A stretch of 64,000 nucleotides of DNA from Bacteroidia bacterium (GCA_030427735.1 JAUIBP010000005.1:62001-126000); one strand, 5' to 3'. Shown: positions 45,980 to 55,551, counted from the stretch's first letter. Notes: generated from the sequence alone by a model not told the origin. Numbers and translations are program-made.

Positions 45980-48244
45980 ATGGTAAACGATTATTTATTA
46001 GCTCTAAAACTGTTCTTTAAAAGTTCTAGTTTTCAACGTGGTTTAATTTTAACCATTGGTGCGTTAATTCCTTTATTTTTATTCAGTTATTTAAACATTT
46101 TCCATCTGGCACCATCTATTGCTGTTGGTGTGCTTTTAAATGCGCCTAGCGACATACCAGGTAGCTTAAAACGTAAAATTATTGGTACTTTATGCAGTAT
46201 TGTAATTACCATGTTTGCTACAACTGTTATTTTATTCAGCAAACCCTTTCTACTAATTTTAATTACGGTTATAAGTTTATTAAGCTTTTGCATTTCGCTA
46301 ATATCTGCTTACGGATTTAGAGGGTCCTTAATTTCGTTTTCCGGGCTCTTAGCAATAGCGTTAGCTTTGGCCATCCAAAAAGAAACAGCGACGGATATAT
46401 GGATTCACGTGGGACTCATTGGTATTGGAGGACTTTGGTACATTTTAGTTTCGCTGTGCTTTTACTGGATAGCTCCAAAAACAGACGACGACCAATTACT
46501 ATCCGACTTACTAACACTTACTGGCGATTACCTTATAACTCGTGCAAATTTGTTTAATAAAACCATTGCCCACGATGAGCTTCAAAAGGATTTATTTCAA
46601 CTACAAACGCAAATTAGCGACAAGCAAGAAACCCTAAGAGAGATTTTATTAGCAGAACGCAAGCGATCTGGACGTTCACATTTTGATGAAAAACGAGTAC
46701 TTATTTTTATTGCTCTGGTAGATATTTTTGAACTTGCTTTAGCAAACTCATTAGATTACAATAAAATAAACACACTGTTTAAAGCCAACACAGATTATTT
46801 AGCACCTTTTAAAAATCTGAACTTGGTTATGGGAAACCACTTAAAAACGTTATCTAAAGTAATTATCACCAAAGAAAAAGTACCAAGTAAAGATGAACTT
46901 TTAAAAGCACTCGCCTTAGCCAGCGATGGGATTACCAAATATGTAGATGCCATTGGTTTACCTAAAGCTAGAGAAGGCGCCATGATGCTTCATAATTTGT
47001 ACGATTATCAAGAACAATTACTTGAAGAAATTAGATCTATACGCCGGGCATTGGCCAATGTAAAAGACAACTCCAAATTATTGCCTAAAAGTAAAGATGC
47101 TGCCCAATTTATTACACAAGAAGAATATTCTTTGTCTATCTTATTTCAAAATTTAAGTTTAAAATCGCCTATTTTCAGACATACCCTGCGCTTAACCATA
47201 GCAGTGCTTTTGGCTTTTATAATTGGTGAATTTTTTAATATAAAAAATGCATATTGGATTATTTTAACCTTAATCGTTATAATGCGACCAAATTATGGTT
47301 TAACAAAAGAACGCACGATTAACAGAATTGTAGGCACCTTAATTGGTGCAGGAATAGCTATTGGTATTATCGCCCTTACGCAAAATGTAGTTGTTTATAG
47401 CATTTTAGCAGCAGTCTCACTGTTATTAGCCTTTTCTTTTATACAACAAAACTACAGAATTGGGGCCTTGTTCATTACTGTTAACATTATTTTTGTTTAT
47501 GCGTTACTTTATCCAGACACTTTAAGCGTTATAAAGTTTAGGGTTGTAGATACTGTAATAGGTGCTGCACTAGCGCTTGGAACAACTTACTTTATTTGGC
47601 CAAATTGGGAATTTAAAAACCTAAATCAAACCATAAAATCGGTAATCGATAAAAATACAACCTATCTTTTAGCCACCCAAAATCTGTATCATACTAAGAC
47701 TGTAACAGAAATTGAGTATAAAATACCTAGAAAAGAAGCATTTTTAGCCATGAGCAATTTAAATGCAGCATTCCAGCGCATGACGCAAGACCCAAAATCG
47801 AAACAAAAAGAACTGACCTTAATATATAAAATAGTAACGTTAAACAACACAATGCTTGCCGCGATTGCATCAATGGGCAGCTTTATTAAAAATCATAAAA
47901 CAACACCACCTTCAAAACAATTCAACGATTTCATAAAATACATTCAGCAAAATTTAGAAGCTTGTTCTGCCATTTTAAACGAATCACCAGCATATAACGC
48001 TAATAAACCAGATATCGTGGCCGCCCAAACCAAGTTGTTACATTCTTACAACACTTTATCTGAAGCCAGAAACAAAGAGATCGAAACTGGTAAAATAGAT
48101 ATTCATCCAGAAACGTTAAACCATTTACAGGAAGCGCATTTAATATACAACCAATTAACTTGGCTTAAAACATTGTCTGACAACTTAAAAAAAGCCACAC
48201 AACAATACGCTGTTATTTTTTATTTAAAACAAAACGAGCTATAG
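45980..48244 (+). CDS. FUSC/YccS-type inner-membrane protein
   Basis: A 754-residue protein with two membrane blocks (about residues 20-165 and 400-530) of about five to six helices each, separated and followed by cytoplasmic helical regions. It matches the FUSC (fusaric acid resistance-like) / YccS-YhfK architecture, with FRHTLRLTIAVLLAFIIGEFFNIKNAYWIILTLIVIMRPNYG and RVVDTVIGAALALGTTYFIWPNW in the second block. These proteins are linked to aromatic-acid efflux or envelope functions, but usually need partner subunits, which are absent here. Confidence 0.88.
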   Translation: MVNDYLLALKLFFKSSSFQRGLILTIGALIPLFLFSYLNIFHLAPSIAVGVLLNAPSDIPGSLKRKIIGTLCSIVITMFATTVILFSKPFLLILITVISLLSFCISLISAYGFRGSLISFSGLLAIALALAIQKETATDIWIHVGLIGIGGLWYILVSLCFYWIAPKTDDDQLLSDLLTLTGDYLITRANLFNKTIAHDELQKDLFQLQTQISDKQETLREILLAERKRSGRSHFDEKRVLIFIALVDIFELALANSLDYNKINTLFKANTDYLAPFKNLNLVMGNHLKTLSKVIITKEKVPSKDELLKALALASDGITKYVDAIGLPKAREGAMMLHNLYDYQEQLLEEIRSIRRALANVKDNSKLLPKSKDAAQFITQEEYSLSILFQNLSLKSPIFRHTLRLTIAVLLAFIIGEFFNIKNAYWIILTLIVIMRPNYGLTKERTINRIVGTLIGAGIAIGIIALTQNVVVYSILAAVSLLLAFSFIQQNYRIGALFITVNIIFVYALLYPDTLSVIKFRVVDTVIGAALALGTTYFIWPNWEFKNLNQTIKSVIDKNTTYLLATQNLYHTKTVTEIEYKIPRKEAFLAMSNLNAAFQRMTQDPKSKQKELTLIYKIVTLNNTMLAAIASMGSFIKNHKTTPPSKQFNDFIKYIQQNLEACSAILNESPAYNANKPDIVAAQTKLLHSYNTLSEARNKEIETGKIDIHPETLNHLQEAHLIYNQLTWLKTLSDNLKKATQQYAVIFYLKQNEL

Positions 48245-48271
48245 AGTTTTTCAAGGCAATGGCTTTTACAT

Positions 48272-48279
48272 TATCTTTG
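48272..48279 (+). promoter_or_regulatory. Bacteroidetes-type -7 promoter element
   Basis: TATCTTTG, a perfect TANNTTTG, ending 21 bp upstream of the DEAD-box helicase start. Confidence 0.6.
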
Positions 48280-48300
48280 CAACCATAAACACGTTAATAC

Positions 48301-49542
48301 ATGTCATTCAAAGACTTAAAATTAAACAAGCCATTACTAAGGGCTGTTGCCGAAACAGGTTACGACAATCCAACCTTAATTCAACAACAAGCCATTCCTG
48401 TAATTTTAGAGCAAAAAGATATTATTGCTTCTGCACAAACCGGAACTGGAAAAACAGCAGCATTTGCTTTACCTATTTTACAGTTATTACTCGATCGGCA
48501 AGACGCTCCTAAACGAAGCAAAACTATAAAAGCTTTAATTATAAGTCCAACAAGAGAGTTAGCTATTCAAATTTCAGAAAATTTCAAGTCGTATAGCACC
48601 TATACCAATTTAAGATCTACGGTTATTTTTGGAGGCACAGCCATTGAACCTCAAATAGATATTCTAAAAAAAGGAATCGATATTTTAATTGCAACACCTG
48701 GCAGACTCTTAGATTTACACAAACAAGACATCGTAAATTTAGACTATGTAGAAACGTTAGTTTTAGATGAAGCCGATTTAATGCTTGACATGGGTTTTAT
48801 AGACGATGTAAAAAAAATTGAACGCTTATGCCCTGCAAACAAGCAAACCTTATTGTTTTCGGCCACGATGCCTTATAAAGTAGAGCAATTAGCAAACTCC
48901 ATTTTAAAACAGCCCACACGCATTGAAGTTTCGCCAACGTCATCGGCAGCAAAAAGTGTATCGCAACTTTTATATTACGTTCCTAAACGCAATAAAATTG
49001 AATTGTGTTTACATCTGCTTCGAAACACCATAAAAGGAACGATATTAATTTTTAGACGCACCAAATTTGGCGTGGATAAATTAGAAAAAACGCTTCTAAA
49101 AAACGGTTATAAGGTAGAAAGTTTTCATGGCGATAAATCGCAAAGCCAAAGACAGCAGGCACTAAACAACTTTAAAAACAATACAGTAAATATTTTAATA
49201 GCCACCGATGTCGCTGCAAGAGGCCTTGATATTAATGAACTTGATGCTGTAATAAATTTCGACATGCCCAATGTACCAGAAACCTATGTGCATAGAATTG
49301 GAAGAACTGGCCGTGCCGGAAAAGAAGGTTGTTCGTACTCGTTATGTTCTGCCGACGAAAAAAATTATGTTACAGCTATACAACAACTTACACAAAAACA
49401 AATTACGGTAGAACACGAACACCCCTACCCTTTAGATCCAAAAGCCAAACCAGAAGTACACCGTTCTAAAAAAACAGGAAGCAAGCACAAAAAAGGAAGA
49501 AAATCTGAAGCTTCAAAAAAGAAAAAAAAGCGCTGGTATTAA
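48301..49542 (+). CDS. DEAD-box ATP-dependent RNA helicase (RhlE-like)
   Basis: A 413-residue helicase with the Q motif GYDNPTLIQQQAIP, motif I AQTGTGKTAAFALP, Ia PTRELAIQI, Ib ATPGRLLDL, II VLDEADLMLDMGF, III FSATMP, V ATDVAARGLDI and VI HRIGRTGRAG. The C-terminal tail (about residues 380-413) is strongly basic (KKTGSKHKKGRKSEASKKKKKRW), as in RhlE-like proteins that bind structured RNA or ribosome precursors. It is monocistronic and converges with the VanX-like gene, leaving only 2 bp between. Confidence 0.95.
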   Translation: MSFKDLKLNKPLLRAVAETGYDNPTLIQQQAIPVILEQKDIIASAQTGTGKTAAFALPILQLLLDRQDAPKRSKTIKALIISPTRELAIQISENFKSYSTYTNLRSTVIFGGTAIEPQIDILKKGIDILIATPGRLLDLHKQDIVNLDYVETLVLDEADLMLDMGFIDDVKKIERLCPANKQTLLFSATMPYKVEQLANSILKQPTRIEVSPTSSAAKSVSQLLYYVPKRNKIELCLHLLRNTIKGTILIFRRTKFGVDKLEKTLLKNGYKVESFHGDKSQSQRQQALNNFKNNTVNILIATDVAARGLDINELDAVINFDMPNVPETYVHRIGRTGRAGKEGCSYSLCSADEKNYVTAIQQLTQKQITVEHEHPYPLDPKAKPEVHRSKKTGSKHKKGRKSEASKKKKKRWY

Positions 49543-49544
49543 AA

Positions 49545-50210
49545 CTACTCTACAGGAAAATTAAAATATTGATTTTTAAATGGTTCACTTTTTAATGTGA
49601 AATGCCACCATTCTTTATTGTAATTTCTAAACCCGTGTTTTTGCATAATCTCTTGAAGCAATGCCCGATTTTCTTTTTGCACAGGTGTTAAATTTTGATA
49701 GGTTACCCAAGAAGGCATACCAAAAAAATCGTACGGCGATCCCATATCCAGCTCTTCTCCTGTTTGTAAACTCACTAGTGTTAAATCTACAGTACTACCG
49801 CTACTATGTCTAGATTTGGAAGCAATATAACCATCTCTAAACAAATGCTTTTTATTAACATCTGGGTAAAAATAAGGTTTCATTATGGTATCATTAACTT
49901 GTTTTGCCCAAGCCATAAAATGATTAACCGCATCTTGTGGGCGATAGGCATCGTAAATTTTAATCGATAATTGTTTAGCCTTCAACTCGGCTTGCACAGC
50001 TTTTAAAGCCTTAGCAGTTGGTAGAGTCACTATACCCACAGCTTCATGATATCCATTAATAGGGCTGCCAACAAAATTATTTGCCGTACAGTATCTTAGC
50101 TCTAATTTAATGGTAGAATCGATATCTTTAACATATACAAATCCATTTGGTAGTTGCGCATATCCGCACACCTGAAACATTAAAAATAAAAAAAGTAACT
50201 TAAATTTCAT
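49545..50210 (-). CDS. Secreted M15 metallopeptidase, VanX-like D-Ala-D-Ala dipeptidase
   Basis: A 221-residue protein started at MKFKLLFLFLMFQVCGYAQ, which places the signal peptide first; the open frame extends 120 bp further upstream without a good start. The zinc site is readable as SRHSSGSTVDLTL (HxxxSxxD) and NKEWWHFTL (the EWWH motif). It is probably periplasmic and cleaves D-Ala-D-Ala or related peptidoglycan fragments. It is divergent from the DoxX gene. Confidence 0.9.
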   Translation of the reverse strand: MKFKLLFLFLMFQVCGYAQLPNGFVYVKDIDSTIKLELRYCTANNFVGSPINGYHEAVGIVTLPTAKALKAVQAELKAKQLSIKIYDAYRPQDAVNHFMAWAKQVNDTIMKPYFYPDVNKKHLFRDGYIASKSRHSSGSTVDLTLVSLQTGEELDMGSPYDFFGMPSWVTYQNLTPVQKENRALLQEIMQKHGFRNYNKEWWHFTLKSEPFKNQYFNFPVE

Positions 50211-50253
50211 TTCTTGGTTGTTTAAAGCTAAATTAGAGAAAATAATTAGTCTT

Positions 50254-50613
50254 ATGGCATATCCTTGGCATTTATACCTTATGGGGATTCTGTACTTTTT
50301 GGCAGGTACCATGCATTTTATTAAGCCCAAAATGTACGAACATATTATGCCAGAGTATTTACCTAATCATAAATTACTGGTATTTATTAGCGGATTTGCC
50401 GAAATTGGCCTAGGCATTCTAGTGTGTACTCCGCAGTTTAAAAATTTTGCAATTTACGGCATTATTGTCATGCTCGCTATTTTTTTGTTAGTTCACTTTT
50501 ACATGTTAAATAACGAAAAATTCAAAGCAAGAATTCCTAAATGGATTTTAATTTTAAGACTACCGCTTCAGTTTGTTTTAATGTATTGGGCATACTCCTA
50601 TTTATCTTTATAG
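50254..50613 (+). CDS. DoxX-like small membrane protein
   Basis: A 119-residue protein with four predicted membrane helices and the DoxX pattern LMGILYFLAGTMHFIKPKMYEHIMPEYLPNH and FAEIGLGILV. The ATG at 50254 is preferred to the TTG at 50218. DoxX-like proteins are of uncertain function, with links to terminal oxidases and thiol oxidation. The AlkB gene begins 1 bp after its stop, so the two are translationally coupled. Confidence 0.87.
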   Translation: MAYPWHLYLMGILYFLAGTMHFIKPKMYEHIMPEYLPNHKLLVFISGFAEIGLGILVCTPQFKNFAIYGIIVMLAIFLLVHFYMLNNEKFKARIPKWILILRLPLQFVLMYWAYSYLSL

Positions 50614-50614
50614 C

Positions 50615-51214
50615 ATGTTATTTCCTGAAGAACATCCTATAAATTTAAATTTACCTGATGCAGATATTTTGTACTATCCCAGTTTCTTCAATACAATTGA
50701 AGCCAATAATTTCTATAATAACCTATTGCAAGACATATCGTGGCAACAAGACAGCATAACACTTTTTGGAAAAACACATTTACAACCCCGATTAACAGCA
50801 TTGTACGCCAATAACAACAATGCATATACTTACTCTGGTATTACTATGTACCCTAAACCATTTCTCCCAGATTTAGCTACTATTAAATCGAGAATTGAAA
50901 CTTTAATACCAAAGGAGTTTACGAGTTGTCTATGTAATTTATATAGAAATGGAAAAGACAGTAATGGTTGGCATACCGATAACGAAAAAGAATTAGGCAA
51001 AAATCCCATTATAGCTTCGGTTTCATTTGGTGCCGAACGTGCGTTTCACTTAAAACACAAAACGACTCGCAACTTAAAACATAAATTAATTTTACATCAC
51101 GGCAGCTTACTTATTATGAAGGGCGGAACGCAAAAGCATTGGCTTCATCAAATTCCAAAGACTCAAAAAGCTATAGGAAAACGAATCAATTTAACGTTTA
51201 GAATTATCTATTAA
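50615..51214 (+). CDS. AlkB-like 2-oxoglutarate/Fe(II)-dependent dioxygenase
   Basis: A 199-residue dioxygenase. The iron site is WHTDNEKELG (HxD) with the distal His in MKGGTQKHWLHQIPK, and the 2-oxoglutarate Arg pair is in GKRINLTFR. SFGAERAFHLKHK matches the AlkB core. The family repairs alkylated bases in DNA or RNA by oxidative demethylation. It follows DoxX by 1 bp and is followed by a terminator. Confidence 0.92.
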   Translation: MLFPEEHPINLNLPDADILYYPSFFNTIEANNFYNNLLQDISWQQDSITLFGKTHLQPRLTALYANNNNAYTYSGITMYPKPFLPDLATIKSRIETLIPKEFTSCLCNLYRNGKDSNGWHTDNEKELGKNPIIASVSFGAERAFHLKHKTTRNLKHKLILHHGSLLIMKGGTQKHWLHQIPKTQKAIGKRINLTFRIIY

Positions 51215-51573
51215 ACTAAAAAACCGAGGTCCCTCAACCTCGGTTTCTTGTTATTTGCACTTTTATTATGTAGTTAGATTTAGGGTCGCTAGTATCAACA
51301 ACACAATGCAAACATTAATTAATTAATCCATTAACTAAAATATTTTTTAGTATGCTTCAAAGATAGAATTAAGATTAACACCACAAGCTAAAAAGCCAAT
51401 TAAATCGATGAAATGCATAAAATTTTAACATTTATCGATTAAAATCCTATAAATCAGACAAAACACATTATCTAAGACAAGTATAAATACAACCAATAAA
51501 CAATTATCATCAATTTTTTTAAACTATATTTATTGTAATTATATTATAAAACGTTCACGATAAACACGCTATT
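51215..51573. other. AT-rich intergenic region before the alpha/beta hydrolase
   Basis: The 359-bp gap holds the alkB-type terminator at its left end. I see no gene or recognised RNA in the rest, which is very AT-rich and contains ATTAATTAATTAAT near 51315. It may hold the hydrolase promoter, but no TANNTTTG match is convincing. Confidence 0.5.
51221..51247 (+). terminator. Intrinsic terminator after the AlkB-like gene
   Basis: AAACCGAGGT (51221-51230) / ACCTCGGTTT (51237-51246) forms a 10-bp stem with a six-base loop; the U-run is short. Confidence 0.85.
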
Positions 51574-52494
51574 ATGAAAATTAAAATCACCTTTTTTTTA
51601 TTTTGCTTTTGCTTGTCCCTGTATTCGCAAGAACAAAATTTCACAAGTACCGATATTGAAGTTACTCCATTAATAGATGGAACTTTACTTGAACCTTCGG
51701 GAATTTCAAAACCTAATCTAGTTATTTTAATTGCGGGGTCTGGCCCTACAGACAGAAATGGAAACCAAAATTTTCTGAAGAACAATTCCTTAAAAAAATT
51801 AGCAGAAGGATTAACAAATAACGGTATTGCCACTTTTAGATACGACAAACGCATAGTTAAACAAATTAAAACAAACACTGCAAATACGCCTGTTATGTTT
51901 AACGATTTTGTAAGCGATGCACAAGCTGTATTAGATTATTTTAAAAGAAAAAACACATTTAACCACATTTATATACTAGGCCACAGCCAGGGAAGTTTAG
52001 TTGGTATGCTGGCGGCAGAACATGCAGATGGTTTTATTTCTGTAGCAGGATCTGGCGAAACCATAGATAAAGTAATCATCAATCAATTGCAAGCCAATGC
52101 CCCTATCTATACGGCAGATGCACAAAAGGTATTTGATATTTTAAAAACAGGTGAAACAACCTCCGATTATCCGCCTGAATTGAAATCAATTTTTAATAAA
52201 GATACACAACCTTTTATTGCTAATTGGATGCAATACAATCCCAAAGAAGAAATAAAACAATTAAATATTCCTATTTTAATAATAAATGGTACAGCCGATT
52301 TGCAGGTTTCCGAAGAAGACGCTAAAATTTTACACGAAGCAGCACCAACATCAACATTAAAACTTATTAATAAGATGAATCATGTTTTTGTAATTATTGA
52401 AGGTGACAAATTAGAAAACTCGAAATCGTATAATGAATCTGCCAGACCTATTGCTAAAGAGTTGGTAAGCACAATAACAGATTTTGTAAAATAG
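51574..52494 (+). CDS. Secreted alpha/beta hydrolase
   Basis: A 306-residue protein with a signal peptide (about residues 1-20, ending SLYSQ). The oxyanion region is LIAGSGPTDRNGNQNF and the nucleophile elbow is ILGHSQGSLVGML (GxSxG). The Asp is probably in NGTADLQVSEEDA and the His in NKMNHVFVI. The substrate is unknown (ester or peptide); similar proteins are annotated as alpha/beta fold hydrolases or BAAT-like. It is monocistronic with a terminator behind it. Confidence 0.9.
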   Translation: MKIKITFFLFCFCLSLYSQEQNFTSTDIEVTPLIDGTLLEPSGISKPNLVILIAGSGPTDRNGNQNFLKNNSLKKLAEGLTNNGIATFRYDKRIVKQIKTNTANTPVMFNDFVSDAQAVLDYFKRKNTFNHIYILGHSQGSLVGMLAAEHADGFISVAGSGETIDKVIINQLQANAPIYTADAQKVFDILKTGETTSDYPPELKSIFNKDTQPFIANWMQYNPKEEIKQLNIPILIINGTADLQVSEEDAKILHEAAPTSTLKLINKMNHVFVIIEGDKLENSKSYNESARPIAKELVSTITDFVK

Positions 52495-52518
52495 CAATGC
52501 TGGCTAAATAAGACTATA

Positions 52519-52546
52519 AAAAAAGCATCCACTAGGGATGCTTTTT
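52519..52546 (+). terminator. Intrinsic terminator after the alpha/beta hydrolase
   Basis: AAAAGCATCC (52521-52530) / GGATGCTTTT (52536-52545) with a five-base loop and a T-run. Confidence 0.88.
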
Positions 52547-52721
52547 CACTAACTAACCAACCAATATGAAAAATTACTACTCTTAAAATTAAAGTAACCA
52601 CACTTTAATAATCGTCATCGCAATAACTATTTACTTAAAAGCAATCATCGTGCCAAACTCTAATATAAAGACTTTTTTATAAGGTGTTAATTTGCTACTT
52701 TGCGACTTTTAACAAAATTTT

Positions 52722-53987
52722 ATGGAAAACACACCTATATTCACCAACGACGCTATTGTTTTTGGCATACTCATGCTATGCCTCGGATTTGTTTTTTATA
52801 CCGAATCGCAAAAAAATAAATTCTGGAAAACCTTTTACAAATACATTCCTGGTCTTTTAATGTGTTATTTGTTACCTGCCATTTTTAATTCGCTTGGTAT
52901 TATTTCGGCCGAAACATCGCAAACCTATTTTATTTCTAGCCGATATCTTTTACCCGCAGCCTTGGTACTCATGACAATTAGCATCGACCTAAAAGCTGTA
53001 TTTAATTTAGGTTGGAAAGCGCTTATTATGTTCTTTACAGGAACAATCGGTATTATTATAGGAGGGCCAATTGCCATATTATTAATAGCCTCCTTTTCGC
53101 CAGAAACTGTAGGCGGAGCAGGTTTCGATGCTGTTTGGAGAGGATTATCTACTCTGGCTGGCAGTTGGATTGGTGGAGGTGCCAATCAGGCAGCCATGTT
53201 AGAAATATACCAATACAACCAAGAGTTATATGGAGGCATGGTTCTGGTAGATATTGTAGTAGCGAATATTTGGATGGCCATAATTTTATTAGGTATCGGA
53301 AAACGACAAAAAATAGACCATTGGCTTAAGGCTGACAATTCGGCTATAAACGAATTGCAAGAAAAAGTACAACATTTTAGCGATAAAATAATTAGAATAC
53401 CATCGTTAACCGACTTGATAATGATACTCACTTTTGCCTTTGTTGCTGTTGGTATTGCACATTGGGGCTCAGAATTTATTTCCACTTATTTAACTAGTAA
53501 CTTTACGGCAGTTAGCGACCCTAAAAGTCCACTTTCATCTTTTGGCAGCAGTTTCTTTTGGCTCATTACTATAGCAACAATTATAGGCATTTTATTGTCG
53601 TTTACAAAAGCTAAAAATTATGAAGGTGCTGGAGCAAGTAAAATTGGCAGTGTATTTATATACATTTTAGTTGCCACTATTGGTATGAAAATGGATTTAA
53701 CTAAATTATTTGACAATCCAGGATTGATTTTAATTGGTCTAGTCTGGATGACTATTCACGCCTTACTACTTATAATTGTAGCAAAATTAATAAAAGCACC
53801 TTACTTCTTTTTAGCCGTAGGCAGTCAAGCTAATGTAGGAGGAGCCGCATCGGCACCTGTGGTCGCTGCAGCATTTCATCCATCATTGGCCACCGTTGGC
53901 GCTTTATTGGCCGTATTTGGTTATGTAGTTGGTACCTATGGCGCTATTTTATGTACAGAATTAATGAAAATAGTTGCTACCAACTAG
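52722..53987 (+). CDS. DUF819 family membrane protein
   Basis: A 421-residue protein with about 11-12 membrane helices. The DUF819 signatures are GLSTLAGSWIGGGANQAAMLEIY and the C-terminal VGSQANVGGAASAPVVAAAFHPSLATVGALLAVFGYVVGTYGA, which look like a discontinuous transport site. A role in export or uptake is assumed for the family but not established. The lipoprotein gene follows 53 bp downstream. Confidence 0.9.
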   Translation: MENTPIFTNDAIVFGILMLCLGFVFYTESQKNKFWKTFYKYIPGLLMCYLLPAIFNSLGIISAETSQTYFISSRYLLPAALVLMTISIDLKAVFNLGWKALIMFFTGTIGIIIGGPIAILLIASFSPETVGGAGFDAVWRGLSTLAGSWIGGGANQAAMLEIYQYNQELYGGMVLVDIVVANIWMAIILLGIGKRQKIDHWLKADNSAINELQEKVQHFSDKIIRIPSLTDLIMILTFAFVAVGIAHWGSEFISTYLTSNFTAVSDPKSPLSSFGSSFFWLITIATIIGILLSFTKAKNYEGAGASKIGSVFIYILVATIGMKMDLTKLFDNPGLILIGLVWMTIHALLLIIVAKLIKAPYFFLAVGSQANVGGAASAPVVAAAFHPSLATVGALLAVFGYVVGTYGAILCTELMKIVATN

Positions 53988-54040
53988 CATATAATTTATT
54001 TTTAATTGATATTTGCCCACCTAAACTTCTTAAAAAAACT

Positions 54041-54730
54041 ATGAGAAACTTAACATTACTCCTCATTGTATTATTTGCTTTTTCTTGCGGAAAAGACACC
54101 AGAAACCTAACTGTAAATACTCATGTTAAAGGCCTTAAAAAAGGTACAGTATACCTTCAAAAGGTTGAAGATTCTGTTTATGTAACATTAGATTCTGCTG
54201 TAGTTAATGGCAACGAAAATTTCAATTTACATGCTACAGTAAACTCTCCAGAAGTCTTCTTCTTAAGATTAGACAAAAACGACAACTCTAATGAAAACTT
54301 ATTGTTTTTTGCCGAACCGGGTGTAATTAATATCAATACAACATTAAAAAACTTTGTTATTGATGCTAAAATTACTGGATCTAAAAATCAAGAGATATTA
54401 GACGATTATCAGGTAATGATTTCAAGAATGAACAACAAAAGGTTAGACTTGATTAAGGAAGAGTTTGAAGCCAGACAAACAGGAGATTCGGCATTAGTAA
54501 ACCAAACCATTACAAATGTAAACAACCTAATAAAGCGCAGATATTTATACACCGTAAATTTTGCTATTAATCACAAAGATTCCGAGGTAGCTCCATATTT
54601 AGCACTAACAGAAATTTATAATGCCAATAAAAAATGGTTAGACACCATTAATGCCTCTTTAACACCTAAAGTTAAAGCATCTAAATACGGTAAAGCTTTA
54701 CAGAAATACCTAGATGGTTTAGATAATTAA
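54041..54730 (+). CDS. DUF4369 lipoprotein
   Basis: A 229-residue protein started at MRNLTLLLIVLFAFSCGKD; an open frame upstream overlaps the DUF819 gene, but this ATG gives a lipoprotein signal with the lipobox FAFSC (Cys17). The DUF4369 domain (about residues 24-120) has KGTVYLQKVEDSVYVTLDSAVVNG. A helical segment follows (about 130-185). In Bacteroidetes DUF4369 often stands before a thioredoxin-like domain, but no CxxC is present here. The role is unknown. Confidence 0.87.
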   Translation: MRNLTLLLIVLFAFSCGKDTRNLTVNTHVKGLKKGTVYLQKVEDSVYVTLDSAVVNGNENFNLHATVNSPEVFFLRLDKNDNSNENLLFFAEPGVININTTLKNFVIDAKITGSKNQEILDDYQVMISRMNNKRLDLIKEEFEARQTGDSALVNQTITNVNNLIKRRYLYTVNFAINHKDSEVAPYLALTEIYNANKKWLDTINASLTPKVKASKYGKALQKYLDGLDN

Positions 54731-54775
54731 TAATAGATTCCAAATCTATATCAGATCACTTTAAAAGTGAATAAT

Positions 54776-54810
54776 AAAAAACCGCATTACTAAGTAATGC
54801 GGTTTTTTAT
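54776..54810 (+). terminator. Intrinsic terminator after the DUF4369 gene
   Basis: ACCGCATTACT (54781-54791) / AGTAATGCGGT (54793-54803), flanked by an A-run and TTTTT. Confidence 0.9.
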
Positions 54811-54827
54811 TTGATTTTGTTTTATAC

Positions 54828-54860
54828 AAAAAAGGTTCAATATTAAAATATTGAACCTTT
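54828..54860 (-). terminator. Terminator for the tRNA-Thr transcript
   Basis: AAAGGTTCAATATT (54831-54844) / AATATTGAACCTTT (54847-54860) is a 14-bp perfect stem with a minimal loop. The A-run at 54828-54833 gives the U-tail on the minus strand, just beyond the tRNA 3' end. Confidence 0.85.
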
Positions 54861-54867
54861 TATTTTG

Positions 54868-54941
54868 AGCCGATAGAGGGACTCGAACCCACGACCTGCT
54901 GATTACAAATCAGCTGCTCTAGCCAGCTGAGCTACATCGGC
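54868..54941 (-). tRNA. tRNA-Thr (anticodon UGU)
   Basis: The minus strand folds into a 74-base cloverleaf. The acceptor stem pairs GCCGATG with TATCGGC, the D-arm is GCTCAGCTGGCTAGAGC, the anticodon stem-loop is GCTGA-TTTGTAA-TCAGC with anticodon TGT, and the T-arm contains GGTTCGAGTCC. CCA is not encoded. It reads ACA-type threonine codons. Confidence 0.96.
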
Positions 54942-55003
54942 TTGAAAATCGAGTGCAAATATAATTGGTTAAATTGTATTTGCAAATCTTTTTTTCATTT
55001 TTT

Positions 55004-55273
55004 TTATCCTAATGCATTAATGCGTTCTATTAAAGCTCTTCCTTTGGTTTCTAGCTCTTGGTTAATTGCTTTATAGTGTGCTTTTTTGTTTTCGGCATTC
55101 TTATCGTTCACCTTAGCAATTAATTCATCAAAGGTGTTTATAGCATCATCTATAATAGCCTCGCTTTGCTCTGTACCTTTGTCTGTGTTTGCGTATTCCC
55201 AAACATAAACAGCCTCAATAATATCTCCTAAAACATAATTAATGTCTTTCTTAAGATCTCTAACATTTGCCAT
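55004..55273 (-). CDS. Conserved hypothetical helical protein
   Basis: An 89-residue protein started at MANVRDLKKDINYVLGDII (the open frame has 9 more codons upstream, in an AT-rich leader). It is predicted to be mostly alpha-helical and acidic, without signal or membrane segments. The sequence DAINTFDELIAKVNDKNAENKKAHYKAI suggests a helical bundle. Similar short proteins are annotated as hypothetical across Flavobacteriaceae. No function is known to me. Confidence 0.8.
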   Translation of the reverse strand: MANVRDLKKDINYVLGDIIEAVYVWEYANTDKGTEQSEAIIDDAINTFDELIAKVNDKNAENKKAHYKAINQELETKGRALIERINALG

Positions 55274-55381
55274 AATATAATTGTATTTATTTAAATGCAA
55301 AATTACATTAATCCAAAAACAATTACATTATAATTGCAAGTAAATTATTGTTATATAAAATTAATTGATTACATTTACTTT

Positions 55382-55489
55382 ATGAATAATAAGATGGCAT
55401 ATAAGCAAATGTGTAACCGAATTTCGCAACAGTGGAAGTCGATTACCATTTTTGTGCTTAAACCTAAGCTAAATATGCATCTTATATAA
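55382..55489 (+). CDS. Candidate 35-residue microprotein
   Basis: An open frame of 36 codons including stop, starting MNNKMAYKQMCNRIS, with an N-terminal basic part and the hydrophobic middle ITIFVLKPKL. A TACATTTA element, one base from TANNTTTG, lies about 9 bp upstream, and a strong terminator follows at 55520-55550, so a short transcript is likely here. Whether it codes or is a small RNA is unresolved. Confidence 0.3.
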   Translation: MNNKMAYKQMCNRISQQWKSITIFVLKPKLNMHLI

Positions 55490-55519
55490 ACGTTACATTT
55501 TAATAATATAACCATAAAC

Positions 55520-55551
55520 AAAAAGGTGCTTTTTTTAAAGGCACCTTTTTT
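55520..55551 (+). terminator. Intrinsic terminator in the gap before the 55726 gene
   Basis: AAAAAGGTGC (55520-55529) / GCACCTTTTT (55541-55550) with a T-rich loop. It has no annotated upstream gene on the plus strand except the candidate microprotein at 55382-55489. Confidence 0.75.
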
